From positions 1 through 11,000 of the forward strand of contig DAOWHI010000101.1 in NCBI GenBank assembly GCA_030641505.1: a stretch of 11,000 nucleotides of DNA, in the 5' to 3' direction. Of the stretch, positions 7,762-11,000 are shown piece after piece. Both the position numbers and the translations under genes were made by a program. Within the stretch, counting starts at the first letter, position 1. Each line of letters begins with the position of its first letter. A model generated the notes under the pieces. That model was not told where the DNA came from, made no database searches, and saw only the letters and a program-made list of their open reading frames with translations. This DNA is from Gemmatimonadota bacterium. Its GTDB lineage: Bacteria; Gemmatimonadota; Gemmatimonadetes; JACCXV01; JAHWKZ01.

Positions 7762-9001
7762 ACTCCTTCAAACTGCGGAGCTTGAACCATCCCAGGACGA
7801 TCGCGGATAGTGTTAGGAACCACACCGGCACCAACAACAGCTTGTGCTCCCATCGCTGCTCCGCACTGACCTCCGCCGTTGCCCGAATGTCCCGCGAGAT
7901 CGACCCCACCCGTCGGCCCAGGTCTTCGAGTTGCTCTACATCGAGGCTGTGCTGGAATTCGGCGATCTGCAGATAGTCGGTGAGGGCGGTCTGATACCGA
8001 AGCCGGAGGTCGCTCACCTGCCAGCCGGCAACCACCAGCTCCCCGATCGCCTCGTCGGCGGTCTGTAAATCGTTCTCGGCGGCGACAATCAACTCCTCGG
8101 CTTCCACGCCAAGCTGTGCCGCGCGGCTTTCCGCATCGTGACACTCGAGGCAAGTCTCGGCGATCGCGTCCGACGGAACGCGCTCTGTCTGGTGGTTGCT
8201 GTGGCACGCCGTGCACCCGGGCAGGGCGCCGGCTTGGGCCGCGACGCCGTGAGGACCGTCATCGAACGCGCGCCGCACGAGCACATGACACTGGCCACAG
8301 ACGTTCGCGATCTCGGTCACCTGCGGTGGCAGCGCAGCGTGGGACCCGTGACAACCCACACAGCTCGGCGACGCAAAGTTCTGTCCTTCGAACAACCCCA
8401 CACCATGTGCGCTCTCCCGGTACAACTCGAACTGATCGGTCGTCAGGCCGTACTTCGCCATTAGGCTCTCGTCCTGGTGGCAATCGGCACACGTGCCAGG
8501 GATGTTGGCTGGGTGAACCCGACTCCGGGCGTTGTCCGGGGTGAGGATCGTGTGCGCGTCGTGGCAGTCGGTGCACGTCGGCGCGTCGGTATTGCGCTCC
8601 CCGAGCAGCAGTTGTCCGTGTCGACTGGTGCGGAACTCGGCGATTTGCCCTACGTGGAGGCCGTACTGCCGCATCCGGTCGGGATCGGAGTGACACGAAC
8701 CACATAGCTCGACGGTGGCGAGCTTGTCCGGCGTGCCGATGTACGTGCCAGTATGGGCGGTGGATGTCTCCAAACTCGCGGGGTCGCCACCGTGGCAGTC
8801 GTGGCACCCGATGCCGCGCTCGGAGTGAATGCCTTCGATGAACGCCTTGCGCTTGTCGGCATGGCAGAGGACGCACCCGTAGACGGAGTCGGCCGCGGCC
8901 ACTTGTGGCTGAGCGTCTTGAACGGTGATCGAAAAGGCGCCGCGCGACTCACCGAACACGGCCACCGTCGCCACTGCGACCGCGATCCAGCCGCGCTTCA
9001 T
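7760..9001 (-). CDS. 9-heme cytochrome c with helical stalk and C-terminal membrane anchor
   Basis: 413 residues. An N-terminal signal sequence (about 1-25) is followed by nine CxxCH motifs between residues 43 (CVLCH) and 288 (CLECH). A heme-free segment (about 289-385), rich in Glu, Ala, Leu and Arg, is predicted to be helical, probably a coiled-coil stalk. A C-terminal membrane helix (about 388-406, LLLVPVWFLTLSAIVLGWF) ends in the short basic tail KLRSLKE. The heme domain shares sequence modules with the 11- and 19-heme proteins (HG-x-GLFEG, SRVHPANIPGTCADCH). Its ATG overlaps the stop of the cytochrome b gene as ATGA, so tight coupling and a shared complex with the Rieske-fold/cytochrome b pair are likely. 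It may replace cytochrome c1/f or the Rieske protein as the redox partner of that cytochrome b; this is inference. No exact family name is recognised. Confidence 0.92.
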   Translation of the reverse strand: MKRGWIAVAVATVAVFGESRGAFSITVQDAQPQVAAADSVYGCVLCHADKRKAFIEGIHSERGIGCHDCHGGDPASLETSTAHTGTYIGTPDKLATVELCGSCHSDPDRMRQYGLHVGQIAEFRTSRHGQLLLGERNTDAPTCTDCHDAHTILTPDNARSRVHPANIPGTCADCHQDESLMAKYGLTTDQFELYRESAHGVGLFEGQNFASPSCVGCHGSHAALPPQVTEIANVCGQCHVLVRRAFDDGPHGVAAQAGALPGCTACHSNHQTERVPSDAIAETCLECHDAESRAAQLGVEAEELIVAAENDLQTADEAIGELVVAGWQVSDLRLRYQTALTDYLQIAEFQHSLDVEQLEDLGRRVGSISRDIRATAEVSAEQRWEHKLLLVPVWFLTLSAIVLGWFKLRSLKE

Positions 9002-10203
9002 TCAGGCCCCGATTGCGCCGGCTCGGCGATCTCGGTTGGGGTTGAGGCCCCAACGTCAGGGCCGGCGAACCGGAGTTGATGCCCCACCAGCCAGAGGATC
9101 GCGAACCCAACAAAGAAGACGACACCGAGCGCCGTGATCGGCCGGTGGCGTCGTTCCGGGTGCCGATCGAAGAGCGGGATAAACGCCATGCTCAACCCCA
9201 GAAGCGTGAAGAAAACGAAGCCCCACGGGCCGAAGAACCGAATCAGGGCGAGCGACACATCCACCACCACCCACGTCGAGACGAGTTCGCTCGGCGGCTC
9301 GACTGGCGAGGCGGGCTCGGCGAGCGGTCGCGGGAAGAGCGTAGCTAAGCTGATGACGATTGCGAGCACCACGACGGACACCAAGAACGATCGCAACAAA
9401 TGATGGGGGAAGAAGGGGTGGCCCTCGGTCTCACTCTTGGCCGTCCCTCGGGGCGGCGCCACGCCTTGCGTGCGAATCATCCGAAAATGAAAGATGAGTA
9501 GTGCAAACGCGATCCACGGCAAGATGATCACGTGGAGCGCAAAAAAGCGGCTCAGCGTCGCGCCAGACACGAACGCGTCACCGGTCAGCGCGGTGACGAT
9601 CAAACCACCGAGCAGCGGAAGCACCGCCACTGTGTTCAGGACCTCGGTCACCGTCCAGTACGCCCACTGATCCCAGGGCAGCAGGTAGCCCGTTGCGCCA
9701 AACATCAGCACCACGATCAACAACATCAGACCGATCAGCCAACTCGTCTCGCGCGGCGGCTTGTAGGCACCATCGAAGAAGACCCGCGCCATGTGAGCGA
9801 GGACGACGATCACGATCAGCGTGGCGGACCAAACGTGGACGTCGCGAACAAGCCAGCCGAAGGTCACACCTGTGACGATGTGCTGGATGCTGCCGTAGGC
9901 CTCCTCGGACGAAGGGCGATAATGCAACGACAGCAGCACGCCAGTGACGACCATGACCATGAACAGCAGGTAAGCGACGCCACCGAGTGCGTGCCGCCAT
10001 CCCACGTGCGCGGGCAATCGGTGCGCCAACGCCTTGCGCAGCGCTTTGTCGATCGGCAACGAACGATCAATCGGTCCGTAGAGCAAACCGAAAAACCGCG
10101 GCGCGGTCAGGAAGCTGGCGTCGGTGCTGGCTTTGAGGTCGTCCCGAAAGCGACGCCGCCAGCGGGAGAGCACGTCTCGCGTACGATCGATCAGGTTAGC
10201 CAC
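8998..10203 (-). CDS. Fused cytochrome b6/subunit-IV-type cytochrome b with altered quinol site
   Basis: 401 residues, with the N-terminal b domain and C-terminal (subunit IV-like) domain in one chain. Heme ligand pairs are H123-x13-H137 and H224-x14-H239; the x14 spacing in the second pair is the b6f-type pattern. GYLLPWDQWAYW (residues 172-183) matches the conserved cd-helix region. The C-terminal half begins FFPHHLLRSF, like subunit IV FFPD-LL, and AEPASP aligns with subunit IV (G)EPANP without gaps. At the PEWY position the chain reads S309-T310-W311-V312. There is no cysteine for a covalent extra heme. The protein should reside in the inner membrane and bind two b hemes. The start is GTG, overlapping the stop of the Rieske-fold gene by 8 bases; no good Shine-Dalgarno is visible, and no better start was found before the conserved LPAHVGW segment. 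Its end overlaps the 9-heme gene by ATGA. It is clearly a bc/b6f-family cytochrome b; its mechanism is probably non-classical. Confidence 0.93.
   Translation of the reverse strand: MANLIDRTRDVLSRWRRRFRDDLKASTDASFLTAPRFFGLLYGPIDRSLPIDKALRKALAHRLPAHVGWRHALGGVAYLLFMVMVVTGVLLSLHYRPSSEEAYGSIQHIVTGVTFGWLVRDVHVWSATLIVIVVLAHMARVFFDGAYKPPRETSWLIGLMLLIVVLMFGATGYLLPWDQWAYWTVTEVLNTVAVLPLLGGLIVTALTGDAFVSGATLSRFFALHVIILPWIAFALLIFHFRMIRTQGVAPPRGTAKSETEGHPFFPHHLLRSFLVSVVVLAIVISLATLFPRPLAEPASPVEPPSELVSTWVVVDVSLALIRFFGPWGFVFFTLLGLSMAFIPLFDRHPERRHRPITALGVVFFVGFAILWLVGHQLRFAGPDVGASTPTEIAEPAQSGPE
9268..9279 (-). other. PEWY-equivalent motif replaced by STWV in cytochrome b
   Basis: Codons 309-312 of the cytochrome b gene. 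The position is fixed by ungapped alignment of the preceding EPASP-x4-P-x-E-L-V with the subunit IV pattern EPANP-x4-P-x-E-I-L. Only the Trp of PEWY is kept; the catalytic Glu is Thr. Confidence 0.75.
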
Positions 10204-10672
10204 GGGTCAGATACACGACGCCGTCTCGAACGAAAACCGAGTAGCGTTGCAACGATTCGGTCGTCAGGCCGGTGACGACGTTCCCGCTCAGGTTGTACAC
10301 GATGTAATTGCAGGGCGAGACCACGCGTTGGGATTCGGCGTCCCAGCGCAGGATGCAGCCATCGGTGGGCGATGTTCCCTGTAAGGCGTAGTACTCGCGC
10401 TCAGTCCGGCGCACGACGAGGATGATACGCTCCCCCCAGTTCTGCACGCGACTCGTTCCCACCTGGAAGGCGTCTTCGCTGACCACCGGCACCGCTGGCT
10501 GGGCCTCGGGAATCGTCAACGGCTTGGTCGAAAAGACGAACAGCACGATACCCAAGACCCAACCCGTAACGATCAGGAGACCGATCCCGATGAGCAGCAG
10601 TTCCTCGAAGTCGAGCCGCGGCTCTTTCTTCGCTGCTCGGGTGGCTGTTGGATCAGCGTCGGTCGCGGTCAT
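10196..10672 (-). CDS. Rieske-fold membrane protein lacking all [2Fe-2S] ligands
   Basis: 158 residues. A charged cytoplasmic N-terminus (1-22) leads to one membrane helix (about 25-47), then a periplasmic domain (about 60-158) whose end, G-C-I-L-R-W-D-x4-Q-R-V-V and VYNLSGNVVTG...YSVFVRDGVVYL, reads like a cytochrome bc/b6f Rieske domain. Where Rieske proteins have C-T-H-L-G-C and C-P-C-H, this one has SPTDGC (101-106) and SPCN (119-122). The four cluster ligands C, H, C, H are S, T, S, N, while the two cysteines that form the Rieske disulfide remain (C106, C121). It should therefore not carry a [2Fe-2S] cluster and may be a structural subunit. It lies just upstream of, and overlaps by 8 bases, the cytochrome b gene, which is the usual ISP-cytochrome b order. 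An AGAGGG-type site precedes the ATG at 10672. The frame is intact, so it is not a pseudogene. Confidence 0.88.
   Translation of the reverse strand: MTATDADPTATRAAKKEPRLDFEELLLIGIGLLIVTGWVLGIVLFVFSTKPLTIPEAQPAVPVVSEDAFQVGTSRVQNWGERIILVVRRTEREYYALQGTSPTDGCILRWDAESQRVVSPCNYIVYNLSGNVVTGLTTESLQRYSVFVRDGVVYLTRG
10307..10372 (-). other. Degenerate Rieske ligand boxes
   Basis: Codons 101-122 of the Rieske-fold gene. Box 1 reads S-P-T-D-G-C (TCG CCC ACC GAT GGC TGC) and box 2 reads S-P-C-N (TCG CCC TGC AAT). Ligand positions are Ser, Thr, Ser and Asn; both disulfide positions are Cys. The spacing between the boxes is close to that of classical Rieske proteins. Confidence 0.88.
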
Positions 10673-10703
10673 GGCCCTCTGCCGCTGCTGCCTCCCAAAG
10701 AGA

Positions 10704-10740
10704 GGCGCCGCCGAACGCGGTCATCGTGGTCAGCGGCGCC
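10704..10740 (-). other. Stem-loop, 8-bp GGCGCCGC/GCGGCGCC stem
   Basis: Arms at 10704-10711 and 10733-10740 are perfectly complementary with a 21-base loop. No T tract follows on the minus strand. It may be an RNA stability or processing element ahead of the Rieske-fold gene, or chance in GC-rich sequence. Confidence 0.4.
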
Positions 10741-10747
10741 TGTGTTC

Positions 10748-10770
10748 GCTCCGGCCGGGTTGGCCGGAGC
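10748..10770 (-). other. Strong stem-loop, 9-bp GCTCCGGCC/GGCCGGAGC stem
   Basis: A perfect 9-bp GC-rich stem with a 5-base loop, 30 bases after the stop of the upstream gene. It lacks the T run of an intrinsic terminator, so partial termination, transcript processing or 3'-end protection is more likely than a full stop. Confidence 0.5.
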
Positions 10771-10799
10771 CTGAGTTTCGTCACTTTCGGACTCGGTCG

Positions 10800-11000
10800 C
10801 TACCTCCCCACCTTGGCTTTGATCGCCTGTAGCTCGGCGTCCCAATCGACGACCCCCAGGTTGTTCATGACACCGTATTCCTCCTCGACGGCATCGAGGC
10901 TGGCGATGAGCAGCGCTTCCATCAGGAACGGGTTGTGGGCACTCGACCCGACAACCGTGTTGGTGCCGAAATCCGCGTTGCCAAAGGTCGCCAGGTGATA
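10800..11000 (-). CDS. C-terminal end of an unidentified protein (possible multiheme cytochrome)
   Basis: Partial gene entering from the right edge: the last 66 codons, ending AIKAKVGR and TAG. The visible part has no CxxCH. It contains VGSSAHNPFLMEALL followed by a helical stretch. A similar G-x2-A-H-N-x6-L-L-x-A segment occurs in the heme-free linker of the 22-heme protein (GKGAHNITYADELLAAAV), and G-x-HN motifs are also known near the C-terminus of NrfA-type cytochromes. On that basis and from context I suspect another multiheme cytochrome c, but nothing decisive is visible. It precedes the Rieske-fold gene in the same direction. Confidence 0.6.
   Translation of the reverse strand, partial: YHLATFGNADFGTNTVVGSSAHNPFLMEALLIASLDAVEEEYGVMNNLGVVDWDAELQAIKAKVGR

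Larger units (their letters stand above)
10673..10799 (-). other. 127-bp non-coding spacer with two stem-loops
   Basis: The longest intergenic stretch in the window, between the partial gene at the right edge and the Rieske-fold gene. It holds two GC-rich inverted repeats (listed separately) and a purine-rich ribosome site next to the ATG. I see no clear -35/-10 promoter pair. It could be where a stable sub-transcript for the Rieske/cytochrome b/multiheme block begins by processing or attenuation. Confidence 0.5.

Noticed and set aside
786..9001. Many short repeated strings (such as gtgacac and tggcaatc...gca), at first glance like a dispersed repeat or CRISPR
   Set aside because: They are the reverse complement of CxxCH codons (TGC-N6-TGC/TGT-CAC). 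Spacing is irregular, follows protein modules, and there are no conserved long repeats with unique spacers.
9532..10275. Plus-strand open frame of 247 codons
   Set aside because: It is antisense to the cytochrome b gene. The product is very rich in Arg, His and Gln, as expected from reading membrane-helix codons backwards.
10196..10672. Pseudogene call for the Rieske-fold gene
   Set aside because: The frame, membrane helix, disulfide cysteines, fold signature and overlap with cytochrome b are intact. Only the ligand residues differ, which fits functional change better than decay.
10653..10724. Possible 23-residue leader peptide before the Rieske-fold gene (MTAFGGASLW...)
   Set aside because: It has no ribosome site, overlaps the stem-loop region and the next start, and its composition shows no leader-peptide logic; more likely chance.
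10748..10770. Intrinsic terminator
   Set aside because: The stem is strong but no T run follows on the minus strand, and the downstream gene has no visible promoter of its own, so full termination is unlikely.

Overview
The window is GC-rich (about 60% by eye) and reads as one long minus-strand operon for electron transfer. Genes run from high to low coordinates with gaps or overlaps of only a few bases, except for two short spacers of 34 and 127 bp. Signal peptides, periplasmic multiheme cytochromes c and an outer-membrane beta-barrel point to a diderm (Gram-negative) bacterium with a quinone-based respiratory chain. Phylum cannot be fixed from the sequence; a metal- or mineral-respiring or otherwise anaerobically respiring lineage is an inference.

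Layout in transcription order: (1) 11000-10800, C-terminal 66 residues of an unidentified protein whose end resembles the C-terminal helix of some multiheme cytochromes; (2) a 127-bp spacer with two stem-loops; (3) 10672-10196, a membrane-anchored Rieske-fold protein in which all four [2Fe-2S] ligand positions are substituted while both disulfide cysteines remain; (4) 10203-8998, a fused b6/subunit-IV-type cytochrome b with four heme histidines but STWV instead of the PEWY quinol-site motif; (5) 9001-7760, a 9-heme cytochrome c with a coiled-coil-like stalk and a C-terminal membrane anchor; (6) 7752-5752, a NapC/NirT-like anchored cytochrome with 22 heme-binding motifs; (7) 5717-4419, an 11-heme cytochrome c with a C-terminal membrane helix; (8) 4429-3569, a HydC/FdnI-type cytochrome b; (9) 3566-786, a giant fusion of a 19-heme cytochrome c domain with a second HydC/FdnI-type cytochrome b; (10) 776-3, the N-terminal part of an outer-membrane beta-barrel protein running off the left edge.

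Together the window encodes about 61 c-type heme attachment sites (9+22+11+19), plus probable b hemes in three cytochrome b proteins. The inferred role is an electron conduit between the menaquinone/quinone pool in the inner membrane and the periplasm, perhaps across the outer membrane through the barrel, as in CbcL-type and porin-cytochrome systems of metal-reducing bacteria. The most unusual part is the Rieske/cytochrome b pair: both halves of the classical quinol-oxidation (Qo) site look dismantled. This suggests a complex that kept the bc scaffold but gave up Rieske-dependent electron bifurcation and now passes electrons to, or takes them from, multiheme cytochromes. A second notable point is that genes 7+8 and gene 9 are split and fused versions of the same cytochrome c/cytochrome b architecture, side by side, with gene 9 carrying an internal duplication of its heme module.
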